Source of the DNA: an uncultured Mitsuokella sp. | GTDB taxonomy: Bacteria > Bacillota > Negativicutes > Selenomonadales > Selenomonadaceae | Length of the DNA stretch: 64,000 nucleotides | Assembly (NCBI GenBank): GCA_945873115.1 | Contig: CAMCBT010000001.1 | Coordinates: forward strand, 82,327-146,326 | Reading direction: 5' to 3' | Shown here: piece after piece, positions 18,067 through 27,511 of the stretch | How the letters are laid out: each line of letters opens with the position of its first letter | How positions within the stretch are numbered: position 1 is the stretch's first letter | Made by a program: the position numbers and the translations under genes | The notes under the pieces: generated by a model | Databases searched by the model: none | Seen by the model: only the letters and a program-made list of their open reading frames with translations | Told to the model about the DNA's origin: nothing

Positions 18067-19133
18067 GACTCTGCATATTTGCATTGACGGAGAAAGGTGC
18101 GAGGCTTGCCCAGCTGATGCAGAGAGCAACTGAAAATGCCACCGTCCTCCTGCCGGAAAAGGGCAGAGGGTGGAGCACTCCGGCAAACGGCTATTTTCCA
18201 CGACTTTCTTCTGCTGTTCCTGCGGCCTGGAGGACCTACGATGGCCTGATATTCATCATGGCCACGGGCATCGTAGTGCGGACGATAGCTCCTTTGCTAC
18301 AGGGAAAGCTTTTCGATCCGGCTGTCCTTGTCTTTGATGAGCAAGGCACCCACGGCATCAGTCTGCTCTCCGGTCACGTGGGGCGGGCAAACGACCTGAC
18401 CCGCGTTCTTTGCAAGGCATTGGGAAGTGCCCCTGTCATCACGACGGCTACAGATGTGGAGGGCGTGGCCGCTCCCGATGCGCTGGCCTCTGGTCTTGGT
18501 CTTTTCCCCGCGCCCAAGAAGGCTATTCAGATTATAAACAGCCTTCTTTTGGAAAAGAAGGAAATCCACTGGTATGTGCAGAAAGATATGACACATGGGG
18601 ATTTTTACAGAAAGGCACTGGCGAGGCGCACCATTTCCCTGCAGCCTTTTGCGAAGGGGGAAGTCCAGCTTCCTGCTGTTGTACTGGCGAAGCGGCAGGG
18701 CACTGCAAAAGACACGCTCTACCTCATACCTCGATGTCTGATTGCTGGCATCGGATGCCGGAAAGATACGACGGAGCCGGAAATCGGCTCTGCCCTGCAG
18801 GAAGCTTGTTGCCGTGCAGGCCTTGACTCCTCCCGCATTGATTTGATCGCCAGCACGACAGCAAAGAGCAAGGAGGCAGGGCTCCTTCACTATGCCGCTT
18901 CCAAGGGCTTGAGAATCCTCTTTTTCGGGAACGCTGCCATGCAGCAGTGCATCAATCGATATCGCCTGGAGGAATCTGCCTTTGTGAAGAAGACCATCGG
19001 GATAGGAAATGTATGCGAGGCAGCTGCGCTCTGTGCCACAGAGGGGAAGGGCGGGCGTTTCGCTTTGATCAAGACAAAATTTGAGAAAGTGACGGTATCG
19101 TTATTATGGCAAAACATGGAACCATCAAGGTAA
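18063..19133 (+). CDS. cbiG: Cobalt-precorrin-5A hydrolase CbiG
   Basis: Opens the delta-lactone of cobalt-precorrin-5A and releases acetaldehyde, a step unique to the anaerobic pathway. The 356-residue protein shows the expected three regions: an N-terminal domain with FIMATGIVVRTIAPLLQ and LLSGHVGRANDLT, a variable middle, and the C-terminal CobE/GbiG domain starting IAGIGCRKDTT. The ATG at 18063 overlaps cbiF, and the 3' end overlaps cbiH by 28 nt. Confidence 0.95.
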   Translation: MRLCIFALTEKGARLAQLMQRATENATVLLPEKGRGWSTPANGYFPRLSSAVPAAWRTYDGLIFIMATGIVVRTIAPLLQGKLFDPAVLVFDEQGTHGISLLSGHVGRANDLTRVLCKALGSAPVITTATDVEGVAAPDALASGLGLFPAPKKAIQIINSLLLEKKEIHWYVQKDMTHGDFYRKALARRTISLQPFAKGEVQLPAVVLAKRQGTAKDTLYLIPRCLIAGIGCRKDTTEPEIGSALQEACCRAGLDSSRIDLIASTTAKSKEAGLLHYAASKGLRILFFGNAAMQQCINRYRLEESAFVKKTIGIGNVCEAAALCATEGKGGRFALIKTKFEKVTVSLLWQNMEPSR

Positions 19134-19870
19134 TAGGTATTGGTCCGGGAAGTCTTATGGATATGACACCCCGTGCAAGGGAGGCCATCGAAGAGGCCGA
19201 GGTGGTCGTAGGCTATAACACCTATATCACACTTGTGGAAAGCCTCCTGGAGGGCAAGCAGGTCATCGGCACGGCAATGATGCAGGAAATTGACCGTTGC
19301 CGCATGGCCGTCGAGGCAGCCGCCGAGGGGGCCAATACTGTCGTCGTATCCAGTGGTGACTCCGGTGTCTATGGTATGGCTGGCCTCGTGCTGGAGCTCG
19401 TCCTTGAACGTCCTAAAGAGGAGCGCCCCACCTTCGGCGGCATTATTGCAGGTGTCTCTGCGGTGAATGCAGCTGCCTCTGTCCTAGGTGCGCCCCTGAT
19501 GCATGATTTCGCCGTCATAAGCCTTTCGGATCTTCTGACTCCCTGGGAGCGTATCAAGCGCCGGGCGGAGATGGCGGCCATGGGGGATTTCGTCATTGCC
19601 CTGTATAATCCAAAAAGCAAGAAGCGGGTTCAGCATATCGAGGAAATCCAGCAGATTCTTTTGAACCATAAAGGCCCAAAGACTCCTGTGGGGATTGTCA
19701 CAGGGGCCAGCCGGGAAAATGAGTCGAAAATCATCACGACACTGGATTCCTTTACGAAGGAGGATATCAACATGTTCTCCCTGGTCATTATCGGCAATTC
19801 GGAAACCTACGTGAAGGAAGGCTACATGATTACGCCCCGGGGCTATGCAAACAAGGAAGCAGAGGCATGA
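19106..19870 (+). CDS. cbiH: Cobalt-precorrin-3 C17-methyltransferase CbiH/CobJ
   Basis: Methylates C17 and drives ring contraction. The 254-residue protein carries IGIGPGSLMDMTPRA, VVGYNTYITLVE, VSSGDSGVYGMAGL and NPKSKKR, all standard for CbiH/CobJ. It stands alone and is not fused to other modules. Its start overlaps cbiG by 28 nt and its stop overlaps cbiJ by 4 nt, so the three are strongly coupled. Confidence 0.95.
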   Translation: MAKHGTIKVIGIGPGSLMDMTPRAREAIEEAEVVVGYNTYITLVESLLEGKQVIGTAMMQEIDRCRMAVEAAAEGANTVVVSSGDSGVYGMAGLVLELVLERPKEERPTFGGIIAGVSAVNAAASVLGAPLMHDFAVISLSDLLTPWERIKRRAEMAAMGDFVIALYNPKSKKRVQHIEEIQQILLNHKGPKTPVGIVTGASRENESKIITTLDSFTKEDINMFSLVIIGNSETYVKEGYMITPRGYANKEAEA

Positions 19871-20628
19871 TACTTATAGTAGCAGGGACACGGGATGGCC
19901 GCGAGCTCACGGAGCGGCTCGTGGAGACAGGATCCCCCGTCATGGCCTCTGTTGTCAGCTCCTATGGGGAGCAGCTTCTCGCTTCCTGCGGGGAAAGGCT
20001 TCGTATTAATGACAGGCCGCTTGATGAGCAGGAGCTCAGAGGCTGCATTCGGGAGCAGGGCATTCATATTCTTGTGGATGCAAGCCACCCCTACGCGGTC
20101 AATGTCTCTAGGAATGCAATGGAGGCTTGTCATAGGGAGGGAATCCCTTACCTCCGATACGAACGGGATATTACACAAATCACCTACAAGAATATCCATG
20201 TGGCCCATAGCTATGAGGAGGCAGCAGCTCTTTCTTCGAGCCTTGGGAGACATATCTTTCTGACGACAGGCAGCAGAAATCTGGAAAAATTCGTCCAGGC
20301 GAAGGAGCTGGCGGATTGTGTGCTCACGGCAAGGGTCCTTCCCACCAGCGAGGTTCTTTCCCGGTGTGAGGAGCTTGGCCTTTCACCAAAGCAGATTATC
20401 GCTATGCAGGGGCCCTTTTCCAAGGAAATGAATCTTTCCATGTTCCAGCAGTGCCAAGCCGAGGTGATTGTCACGAAAAACAGTGGCATCATTGGAGGAA
20501 CAGATACGAAAATAGAGGCAGCGAAGGAGCTTGGACTTCCCCTTGTACTCATCGACAGACCTGTCCTTTCATATGACCATGTAGCACATACCTATGATGA
20601 AGTGATTCGATTCGTGGAGGAACATTGA
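19867..20628 (+). CDS. cbiJ: Cobalt-precorrin-6A reductase CbiJ
   Basis: NADH/NADPH-dependent reduction of cobalt-precorrin-6A. The 253-residue protein begins ILIVAGTRDGRELTERL and has VDASHPYAVNVSRNAMEAC, LTTGSRNLEKF and TKNSGIIGGTDTKIEAA, the family signatures. The ATG at 19867 overlaps the cbiH stop; the stop codon shares one base with the cbiC start. Confidence 0.94.
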   Translation: MILIVAGTRDGRELTERLVETGSPVMASVVSSYGEQLLASCGERLRINDRPLDEQELRGCIREQGIHILVDASHPYAVNVSRNAMEACHREGIPYLRYERDITQITYKNIHVAHSYEEAAALSSSLGRHIFLTTGSRNLEKFVQAKELADCVLTARVLPTSEVLSRCEELGLSPKQIIAMQGPFSKEMNLSMFQQCQAEVIVTKNSGIIGGTDTKIEAAKELGLPLVLIDRPVLSYDHVAHTYDEVIRFVEEH

Positions 20629-21263
20629 TGGATTTCATAAAAAAGCCGATGGCGATTGAGAACCGCAGCATGGAGATTATTGCTCCCTATCTTTCAAAGC
20701 TCAATCTGACGCCTGAGCAGGTAAAGGTGTATTCCCGAATGATTCATGCAGCAGGAGATGTGGAGTATGCTCCGATTATCCGGATGTCTGCGGATGCAAT
20801 TGAAGAGGGGATGAAGGCACTTCAGTCGGGCTGTGACATTTTCACGGATGTTGAGATGGTGCGGACAGGTATCAATAAGCGAAAGCTGGCCTCCTTCGGC
20901 GGCAGCGTTCATTGCCGTGTGGCGGATCCGGAAGTGGCGGCAGAGGCAAAGGTGCAGGGAATTACCCGTTCTATGCAGGCCATGCGCTCCTTCGGGCAGG
21001 CATTGAATGGAAATATCGTGGCAATCGGCAACGCGCCTACTGCCCTTTTTGAGGTACTTCGTCTCATTCGTGAGGAGGGGATAAAGCCCGCCTGTGTCGT
21101 GGGCATTCCCGTGGGCTTTGTGGGGGCAGCAGACTCCAAGAAGGCTTTGGCGCAAACCAGCCTTGTACCCTATATTACGGTTGAGGGAACGAAGGGTGGC
21201 AGCCCCATCGCAGTGGCAGCCATCAATGCCATGATGTATCTCATTGACAACACGCGCGACTGA
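20628..21263 (+). CDS. cbiC: Cobalt-precorrin-8 methylmutase CbiC
   Basis: Moves the C11 methyl group to C12 to give cobyrinic acid. The 211-residue protein has the diagnostic IHAAGDVEYAPIIR segment with the catalytic His, a DVEMVRTGI segment, and GNAPTALFEVLR followed by GIPVGFVGAADSK. ATG 20628 shares a base with the cbiJ stop. A 27-nt spacer with GAAGGAAGGGA follows, one of the largest gaps in the block. Confidence 0.96.
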   Translation: MDFIKKPMAIENRSMEIIAPYLSKLNLTPEQVKVYSRMIHAAGDVEYAPIIRMSADAIEEGMKALQSGCDIFTDVEMVRTGINKRKLASFGGSVHCRVADPEVAAEAKVQGITRSMQAMRSFGQALNGNIVAIGNAPTALFEVLRLIREEGIKPACVVGIPVGFVGAADSKKALAQTSLVPYITVEGTKGGSPIAVAAINAMMYLIDNTRD

Positions 21264-21290
21264 TTGTCGCCTCGAAGGAAGGGATAGGCT

Positions 21291-22655
21291 ATGCAGCAAT
21301 CGATACCGCGCATTGTCATAGCTGCGACACAATCGGGGTCCGGAAAAACGACCATTGTGACAGGGCTCTTGACGGCGCTTCGCCAACGAGGCATCCAGGT
21401 CCAGCCGTTCAAGGTGGGACCGGACTACATCGATCCTGGCTATCATCGTCTGGCCAGCGGCCGGCATGGGTGCAATCTCGATACCTGGCTCGTATCCTCG
21501 GAGCAGATGCCTTCGCTCTTTGCACTGGAGGCAAAGGATGCGGATATCGCTGTCATCGAGGGAGTCATGGGGCTCTACGATGGAGGGCGCAATGGCATAA
21601 GCTCCACAGCACAGGTGGCAAAGATACTGGGAGCCCCTGTGGTGCTTGTGATTGATGCCAAATCGATTGGAGTCTCAGCGGCTGCCATTGCGAAGGGCTT
21701 CCGGGACTATGATCCGGAGGTGGACTTTGCTGGGGTCATCCTCAACCGCCTGGGCTCGAAAAACCATGAGGAGATGATTCGAGAAGCACTGAAGGAGCAG
21801 GGGATTCGTGTCCTCGGAGCCATGCGTCGCGATGAAACACTTCGCATGCCAGAGCGCCACCTGGGCCTTCTTCCCGTGGAGGAAAACGCGGAGGAAAATG
21901 TATTGCGCGCTATGGGAGAGGCAGTCGCAGCAGAACTGGATCTGGAGGCGCTTCTTCACATCGCCTGCACGGTGGATGACCTTGAGGTGCCAGAGACGGT
22001 TCTTCAGAAACCTTCGAAAAAGAAGCGGTGCCGCATTGGCATAGCGCGGGATGAGGCTTTCTCCTTCCATTATCCCGCCAGCGTGCGTACCCTTGAAAAC
22101 CTAGGGGCAGAGATTATTTATTTCTCGCCCCTTCGGGATCAGCGGATTCCAGCAGTGGATGGCCTTTTTCTAGGGGGCGGCTTCCCAGAGATGTTTGCCA
22201 GGGAGCTTGCCCGGAATAAGGGAATGCGGGAATCCATACGGGAGGCAGTGGAAGAGGGGCTCCCTGTCTATGCCGAGTGTGGCGGCTATATGTACTTGAT
22301 GGAGGGGCTCCTGGACTTCGAAGAGCAGACTCATGAGATGTGCGGAGTGTTCTCGGGGATAGCAGCTATGACAAGCAAGCTCCAGATGGTGGGCTATGTG
22401 GAGGCAAAGCTTCTGAAGGATACTGTCCTAGGGAAGATGGGAACGCTGATCCACGGCCATGAATTTCATTTTTCCGAGGACAAGGTGGAGGGGCAGGAGC
22501 GTCCCATTCAATTCCGTAAGCTACGAAATGATGCCACTTACCAGGGGGGGCAGACGTATAAGAATGCGGTGGGAAGCTATCTTCATCTCCATTTTCTCGG
22601 CTGCCCTGCTGCTGCGGAGTACTTTGTGGAGGCCTGTGAAAATTGGGGAAAATAA
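21291..22655 (+). CDS. cbiA: Cobyrinate a,c-diamide synthase CbiA
   Basis: Glutamine- and ATP-dependent amidation of the a and c side chains of cobyrinic acid. The 454-residue protein has an N-terminal nucleotide-binding domain with ATQSGSGKTTIVTGL and KVGPDYIDPGYH, and a C-terminal class I glutamine amidotransferase domain with the nucleophile in YAECGGYMYLMEG and a late catalytic His in VGSYLHLHFLG. ATG 21291 is preceded by GGAAGGGATAGG. It overlaps cobU by 13 nt. Confidence 0.96.
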   Translation: MQQSIPRIVIAATQSGSGKTTIVTGLLTALRQRGIQVQPFKVGPDYIDPGYHRLASGRHGCNLDTWLVSSEQMPSLFALEAKDADIAVIEGVMGLYDGGRNGISSTAQVAKILGAPVVLVIDAKSIGVSAAAIAKGFRDYDPEVDFAGVILNRLGSKNHEEMIREALKEQGIRVLGAMRRDETLRMPERHLGLLPVEENAEENVLRAMGEAVAAELDLEALLHIACTVDDLEVPETVLQKPSKKKRCRIGIARDEAFSFHYPASVRTLENLGAEIIYFSPLRDQRIPAVDGLFLGGGFPEMFARELARNKGMRESIREAVEEGLPVYAECGGYMYLMEGLLDFEEQTHEMCGVFSGIAAMTSKLQMVGYVEAKLLKDTVLGKMGTLIHGHEFHFSEDKVEGQERPIQFRKLRNDATYQGGQTYKNAVGSYLHLHFLGCPAAAEYFVEACENWGK

Positions 22656-23188
22656 TTCTTGTGACAGGTGGTGCCAGAAGCGGGAAATCCTCCTTTGCCG
22701 AGGAGCTTGTAGAGCGAATTGGACACCGCATTGCCTATATTGCAACGGCCCAGGTCTTCGATGAGGAAATGCGCCACCGCATACTTCTGCATCAGGCACG
22801 TCGTCCAGCTTCCTGGCAAACCTTCGAAGCACCCTTTCACGCGGAGAAAGCATTGCAGGCGGCAGCAGATAAGGCCGATACGATTCTCTTTGATTGCCTC
22901 ACGGTCTATCTCAGCAATATGCTCTGCAAGAAGACGGAGGAGCAGCTTCGGGATGAAGCGGCCTGCTATCAGGAAATGGAAGATATGGTACAGGCCCTCA
23001 TCGAGGCAGCACAAGACTCGGAGTCTACAGTCATCTTCGTGACGAATGAGGTGGGGGCTGGAATTGTGCCGGAAAATCATCTGGCACGGCTTTTCCGTGA
23101 TTTGGCAGGCCTGGCAAACCAAAGGGTTGCAGCGTATGCAGCGGAGGTCTATGCCGTTTTTTGCGGCATTCCCCTTCGCATCAAATAG
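22643..23188 (+). CDS. cobU: Adenosylcobinamide kinase/guanylyltransferase CobU
   Basis: Phosphorylates adenosylcobinamide and transfers GMP to it during nucleotide-loop assembly. The 181-residue protein has the P-loop VTGGARSGKSSFAE, then IATAQVFDEEM, and HRILLHQARRP with the His likely to carry GMP. The TTG start at 22643 lies inside the end of cbiA, giving MGKIILVTGG, the usual family N-terminus. No ATG is available. Confidence 0.94.
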   Translation: MGKIILVTGGARSGKSSFAEELVERIGHRIAYIATAQVFDEEMRHRILLHQARRPASWQTFEAPFHAEKALQAAADKADTILFDCLTVYLSNMLCKKTEEQLRDEAACYQEMEDMVQALIEAAQDSESTVIFVTNEVGAGIVPENHLARLFRDLAGLANQRVAAYAAEVYAVFCGIPLRIK

Positions 23189-23198
23189 GAGGCAGACG

Positions 23199-24716
23199 AT
23201 GGGAAACGCTATCATGCTCATGGGGACAAGCTCTCACGTGGGGAAGAGCATTTTGACGACGGCGCTTTGCAGGATTTTCTATCAGGCGGGGACGCATGTC
23301 GTCCCCTTCAAGGCCCAAAATATGGCATTAAACTCCTATGTGACGGAGGAAGGGCTGGAAATGGGACGGGCGCAGGTCGCCCAGGCAGAGGCCGCAGGAC
23401 TGCGCCCCATGATGGATATGAATCCCGTCCTCTTGAAGCCCATCGGCGATTCCCGCTCCCAGGTCATCCTGGCGGGAAAGCCCGTAGGCAATATGAATGC
23501 CCGGGAGTATCATACGGGCTATTCCCTCAAGGCCTTTGAGGAGGTCAAGAAATCTCTGGCACGCCTGCAAAAGGCATATGATTGCCTCGTCATCGAAGGA
23601 GCAGGAAGTCCGGCGGAAATCAATCTGAAGGCAAATGATATTGTCAATATGCGGGTAGCAAAATATCTTCAGGCGCCAGTCCTCCTGATTGCGGATATTG
23701 ATCGGGGCGGGGCCTTGGCCTCCCTCGTGGGAACCCTAGAGCTTCTGGACGAGGAGGAGAGGGCTCTTGTCAAGGGACTTATCATCAACAAGTTCCGTGG
23801 GGATGTCTCTCTTTTGAAGCCTGCCGTGGATTTTCTGGAAGTAAAAACGGGAAAACCCGTTCTTGGCATTGTGCCCCATATCGAAGATCTTGGAATTGAC
23901 GATGAGGACTCTGTCTCCTTGGAGGACAAGAAGGAGACGGAAAGACGCGATTTGGATATTGTTGTTCTCCGTCTTCCGAAGCTTTCAAATTTTACGGATT
24001 TCGATGCGTTGGAGGCAGAGCCCGACGTGTCCCTGCGCTATGTTTCGGATCAGTCTGATTTAGGCAAGCCAGACCTTATCCTTCTTCCGGGGTCAAAGAA
24101 TACAACAGAGGATCTCCTGTTCCTTCGCAACACAGGCCTTGAGGAAGCTATACGTGCGCTTCATGTATCCGGAGCACCGCTTGTCGGAATCTGCGGTGGC
24201 TACCAGATGCTTGGAAATCGGATTCATGACCCGAATCATGTGGAGTCAAATCACTCTCATACGGCCGGCCTCGGCTATCTTCCCATGGAGACAACCTTCT
24301 ATGCAGGCAAGCATATGACGCAGGTCACCGCGAAGGCGGACTTCACCTTTCTAGGGAAACCTTTCCACCGGGAAAATCTCCCAGGTTATGAGATTCATAT
24401 GGGAGAGACGGAATTTCAGGAGGAAATACCTCATCCGTTCTGCGTGTTGGAGCAACAGGGGGAGGCGTATGTTCTGGATGGGGCGGTATCCTCAGATGGA
24501 ACTGTTCTCGGCACCTATATCCATGGCATCTTCGATGGGGATGCGTTTCGGCGGGATTTCTTGAATTTGCTTCGAGAAAGAAAGGGCCTTCCGGCTCTTC
24601 CGGAGCAGCGCAATGTACACCGTGAGAAAGAAAAGGCCTATGACAGGCTTGCGGATATTGTCCGGCAAAGTCTGGATATGGAGCAGCTGGCGGCAATCAT
24701 GGGAGCAGGGAAATGA
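23199..24716 (+). CDS. cbiP: Cobyric acid synthase CbiP
   Basis: Amidates four peripheral carboxylates of adenosylcobyrinate a,c-diamide. The 505-residue protein has the N-terminal loop GTSSHVGKSILTTALC, KAQNMALNSYVT and GAGSPAEINLK, and a C-terminal glutamine amidotransferase domain with GICGGYQMLG holding the nucleophile Cys and GTYIHGIFD near the catalytic His. ATG 23199 follows ATAGGAGGCAG; an upstream in-frame extension overlaps cobU and has no family similarity. It overlaps cbiB by 4 nt. Confidence 0.96.
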   Translation: MGNAIMLMGTSSHVGKSILTTALCRIFYQAGTHVVPFKAQNMALNSYVTEEGLEMGRAQVAQAEAAGLRPMMDMNPVLLKPIGDSRSQVILAGKPVGNMNAREYHTGYSLKAFEEVKKSLARLQKAYDCLVIEGAGSPAEINLKANDIVNMRVAKYLQAPVLLIADIDRGGALASLVGTLELLDEEERALVKGLIINKFRGDVSLLKPAVDFLEVKTGKPVLGIVPHIEDLGIDDEDSVSLEDKKETERRDLDIVVLRLPKLSNFTDFDALEAEPDVSLRYVSDQSDLGKPDLILLPGSKNTTEDLLFLRNTGLEEAIRALHVSGAPLVGICGGYQMLGNRIHDPNHVESNHSHTAGLGYLPMETTFYAGKHMTQVTAKADFTFLGKPFHRENLPGYEIHMGETEFQEEIPHPFCVLEQQGEAYVLDGAVSSDGTVLGTYIHGIFDGDAFRRDFLNLLRERKGLPALPEQRNVHREKEKAYDRLADIVRQSLDMEQLAAIMGAGK

Positions 24717-25675
24717 TGGTGGGCATACTGGCTTTTTTCATCGATGCTCTTATGGGAGATCCACGAACCCGGCTTCATCCTGTCGTTCTCATGGGAAATG
24801 GGATTTCCCTGCTGGAAAAGCTCCTGTATCGGGAGGCGGATGGAGAGAGGAGAAAGCTCCTCAAGGGGACGATTCTCGTGGGAATCGTCCTTTTGATATG
24901 CTTTGCAATGGGCTACCTTCTCTCCCTTGCCTGCGAACATATTCCCCTTCCCTTTATCAGGGAGATTGTGGAGGGCGTTTTCCTGTCCCTTATGATTTCC
25001 CCTCGAAGTCTCGCCCAGGCAGGTGGGGAAATCTATGGGCTGCTCCTGGAAGGCAGCCTGTCAGAGGCGAGAAGGAAGGTTGGCTGGATTGTAGGACGCG
25101 ATACGGATAAGCTTGACGAGTCCGAGATTACTCGGGCGACTGTGGAAACGATTGCTGAGAGCACTTGTGACGGCATTCTTGCTCCTCTTTTTTTCTATGC
25201 AGTGGGAGGGCTTCCTCTCGCCTTTCTCTATCGCGCGGCAAACACCATGGATTCCATGCTGGGCTATAAAAATGACCGATATCTTTATTTCGGCCGAACG
25301 GCGGCACGAGCAGACGATATTCTGAATTTTATCCCCGCACGTCTTTCAGGTCTTTTCCTGATTTTTTCGGCTGCCCTTCTTGGCTTTGATTTTCGAAAAG
25401 CTTTTGGGGTCATGTGCCGCGACGCAAGAAAGCATCCAAGCCCCAATAGCGGCTTTTCGGAGGCGGCTATGGCGGGGGCTCTTCGCATCCGTCTTGGGGG
25501 CTTCAATACGTACTTTGGCAAGAAAACCTTCCGTGCTTATATGGGGGATGCCTCGGAGGCCCTTTCCGCCCGTCATATCACTGGTGCTATTCGCATGATG
25601 TATGTAGCTACGCTGCTCTTTCTTGCTACGCTTTATGTGCTGGAGATTGTTTATTCCTATGGAGCTGTTTCATGA
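24713..25675 (+). CDS. cbiB: Adenosylcobinamide-phosphate synthase CbiB
   Basis: Membrane enzyme that attaches the aminopropanol (or its phosphate) to adenosylcobyric acid. The 320-residue protein has several hydrophobic segments and the family signatures DALMGDPRTRLHPVVLMG, VGRDTDKLDESEITRATVE, ESTCDGILAPLFFYA and PNSGFSEAAMAGALRIRLGG. ATG 24713 overlaps cbiP; the stop overlaps cobS by 4 nt. Its donor is probably (R)-1-amino-2-propanol phosphate made by the CobD-like enzyme three genes on. Confidence 0.95.
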   Translation: MMVGILAFFIDALMGDPRTRLHPVVLMGNGISLLEKLLYREADGERRKLLKGTILVGIVLLICFAMGYLLSLACEHIPLPFIREIVEGVFLSLMISPRSLAQAGGEIYGLLLEGSLSEARRKVGWIVGRDTDKLDESEITRATVETIAESTCDGILAPLFFYAVGGLPLAFLYRAANTMDSMLGYKNDRYLYFGRTAARADDILNFIPARLSGLFLIFSAALLGFDFRKAFGVMCRDARKHPSPNSGFSEAAMAGALRIRLGGFNTYFGKKTFRAYMGDASEALSARHITGAIRMMYVATLLFLATLYVLEIVYSYGAVS

Positions 25676-26424
25676 AATCTTTTCTGATTGCTTTGCAGTT
25701 TTTGACCCGTATCAAGTTTGTGAATCAGGATACCTGGATGGCAGAGGATTTTGGAAGAAGCACTCGGGCTTTTCCCCTGGTGGGCCTTGTATTAGGGCTT
25801 CTTCAGCTGCTCATCGCATGGCTACTCCTCCAGACCCTCGGTATGAGCAATACGACGATTGGATTTCTGCTGGTACTGCCGATTGTTCTTACGGGGGGGC
25901 TTCATTGCGATGGCTTTATGGACACGGTGGATGGTGTTTTTTCCGGCAGAGAGCGGGCACAAAAGTTGGAGATCATGAAGGACAGCCGGGTTGGCTCCTA
26001 TGGTGTCGTTGCCTTTGTCTGCCTTATGCTGTTTAATCTGTCCCTTCTTCGGGACACGCCGACGCATCTTCTGCTTCCGGCTGTTTACCTCATGCCCATT
26101 GCAGGGCGGATGGCCATGACCATGGTGATCTGCTTCTTTCCCTATGCGCGGAAGGAGGGCATGGGGAAGGCTTTTGCAGAGGCAGCTGATGGGAGAACCT
26201 TTTGGATTGCCTTTTTGACCACATTGATTCTTCTGTATCCTTTTGGAATCGTAGCATACATCGCGCTGGGGATAGGGCTCCTCTTCGCATTCCTTCTTGC
26301 AACCTATGTCAAGGACGTATTGGGCGGCCTGACAGGAGATGTATATGGGGCGACGGAGCTTTTGACAGAAACGGTGGCACTTATGGGAATTCTTGCTGGT
26401 GCACAGCTGATGCGCTACATCTAA
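25672..26424 (+). CDS. cobS: Adenosylcobinamide-GDP ribazoletransferase CobS
   Basis: Integral membrane enzyme joining activated cobinamide to the lower-ligand nucleoside phosphate. The 250-residue protein has about six hydrophobic helices and the conserved GGLHCDGFMDTVDGVFSG with its Asp-rich CDP-alcohol-transferase-like motif, followed by MKDSRVGSYGV. ATG 25672 overlaps cbiB. The identity of the lower ligand cannot be predicted: no cobT or benzimidazole synthesis gene is in view. Confidence 0.95.
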   Translation: MKSFLIALQFLTRIKFVNQDTWMAEDFGRSTRAFPLVGLVLGLLQLLIAWLLLQTLGMSNTTIGFLLVLPIVLTGGLHCDGFMDTVDGVFSGRERAQKLEIMKDSRVGSYGVVAFVCLMLFNLSLLRDTPTHLLLPAVYLMPIAGRMAMTMVICFFPYARKEGMGKAFAEAADGRTFWIAFLTTLILLYPFGIVAYIALGIGLLFAFLLATYVKDVLGGLTGDVYGATELLTETVALMGILAGAQLMRYI

Positions 26425-26440
26425 AGAGGAGGAAGACTGT

Positions 26441-27511
26441 ATGGATCGCTTCCAGCATGGCGGAAATGTACATGAGTCCCCACCTCGGGGCGGGTGGCTG
26501 GACTTTTCGGCAAATATCAATCCTTTGGGCCTTGCCCCGGAAATCCATCGCGTAATCCAAAAAGCCATTGAGTCGATTGTTCATTATCCAGATCCGGAGG
26601 CAAAGGAGCTAAGAAAAGCCATAGGCGAGTATTATTGTGTACCGGAGAGGAATATCCTCCTGGGAAACGGGGCAAGCGAGCTTTTCTACCTCTTTTTTCA
26701 TACTTTGCATCCACGTCGTGCCTTGATACCCGTTCCCTCCTTCAGCGAATATGAACGGGCCGCTCTCGCTGTTGGCTGCGAGGTCCTCTATGTTCAGCTG
26801 CGGGAGGCAGAAGGCTTTGCTCTTGATGTAGAGGGGATTGGAAGGCAAATCAAGCGGGGGGATGCTGTTCTGCTCGGAAATCCCAACAATCCAACAGGCT
26901 GCCTTATTTCTCCCCAGGAGATTCTGTATCTTGCGGATTTGGTGGAGGAGAGGGGCGCATGGCTTCTTCTCGATGAGTCCTTTCTCCAGTTCTGCGCGGA
27001 TGAGAAGCGTCGAGATTCTCATCATTTATCCATGAGCCATAGCCAGGTCATTACACTGGAGTCTTTGACGAAGTTTTTTGCTATTCCAGGACTTCGACTG
27101 GGCTTTGCTTCCATGGCATGGGGGCTGCGGAAGCGTATGGAGACAGGAAAGGATGTCTGGAATGTCAATCACCTGGCACAGCTGGCGGGAAAGGTGGCGT
27201 TCAAGCTCTCCGGCTATCGTCGGGAATCCAGACGCCTGGTCGCAGAGGAGGATGCTTTCCTTCTTGAAGAGCTCCAGCAGCTTCCGGGGCTAAAACCTTT
27301 TTCCCCAAGTGTGAACTTTATTCTCTTGGATGTCCGAGGAACGGGAAGAAGCTCGACGGATCTGGTAAAAGCCATGCGGGAAAAGGGGATTCTTCTGCGG
27401 GATTGCGCGAATTATCCGGGACTCGATGGGAAAAGCTACGTGCGCATGGCCGTGCGCACACGAGGGGAAAACAAGAAAGTTCTGGAAGCTTGGAGGGAAA
27501 TATTGCTATGA
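26441..27511 (+). CDS. cobD: Threonine-phosphate decarboxylase, CobD-like
   Basis: PLP enzyme that decarboxylates L-threonine O-3-phosphate to aminopropanol phosphate. The 356 residues fit the class I aminotransferase fold: start FQHGGNVHESPPRGGWLDFSAN trimmed to its features HGG and DFSANINPLG, then GNPNNPTG, LDESF, and the PLP-lysine region SLTKFFAIPGLRLGF. The histidinol-phosphate aminotransferase HisC is a close relative, but DFSANINPLG and the cobamide context favour CobD. ATG 26441 follows AAGAGGAGG. The stop overlaps cobC by 4 nt. Confidence 0.92.
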   Translation: MDRFQHGGNVHESPPRGGWLDFSANINPLGLAPEIHRVIQKAIESIVHYPDPEAKELRKAIGEYYCVPERNILLGNGASELFYLFFHTLHPRRALIPVPSFSEYERAALAVGCEVLYVQLREAEGFALDVEGIGRQIKRGDAVLLGNPNNPTGCLISPQEILYLADLVEERGAWLLLDESFLQFCADEKRRDSHHLSMSHSQVITLESLTKFFAIPGLRLGFASMAWGLRKRMETGKDVWNVNHLAQLAGKVAFKLSGYRRESRRLVAEEDAFLLEELQQLPGLKPFSPSVNFILLDVRGTGRSSTDLVKAMREKGILLRDCANYPGLDGKSYVRMAVRTRGENKKVLEAWREILL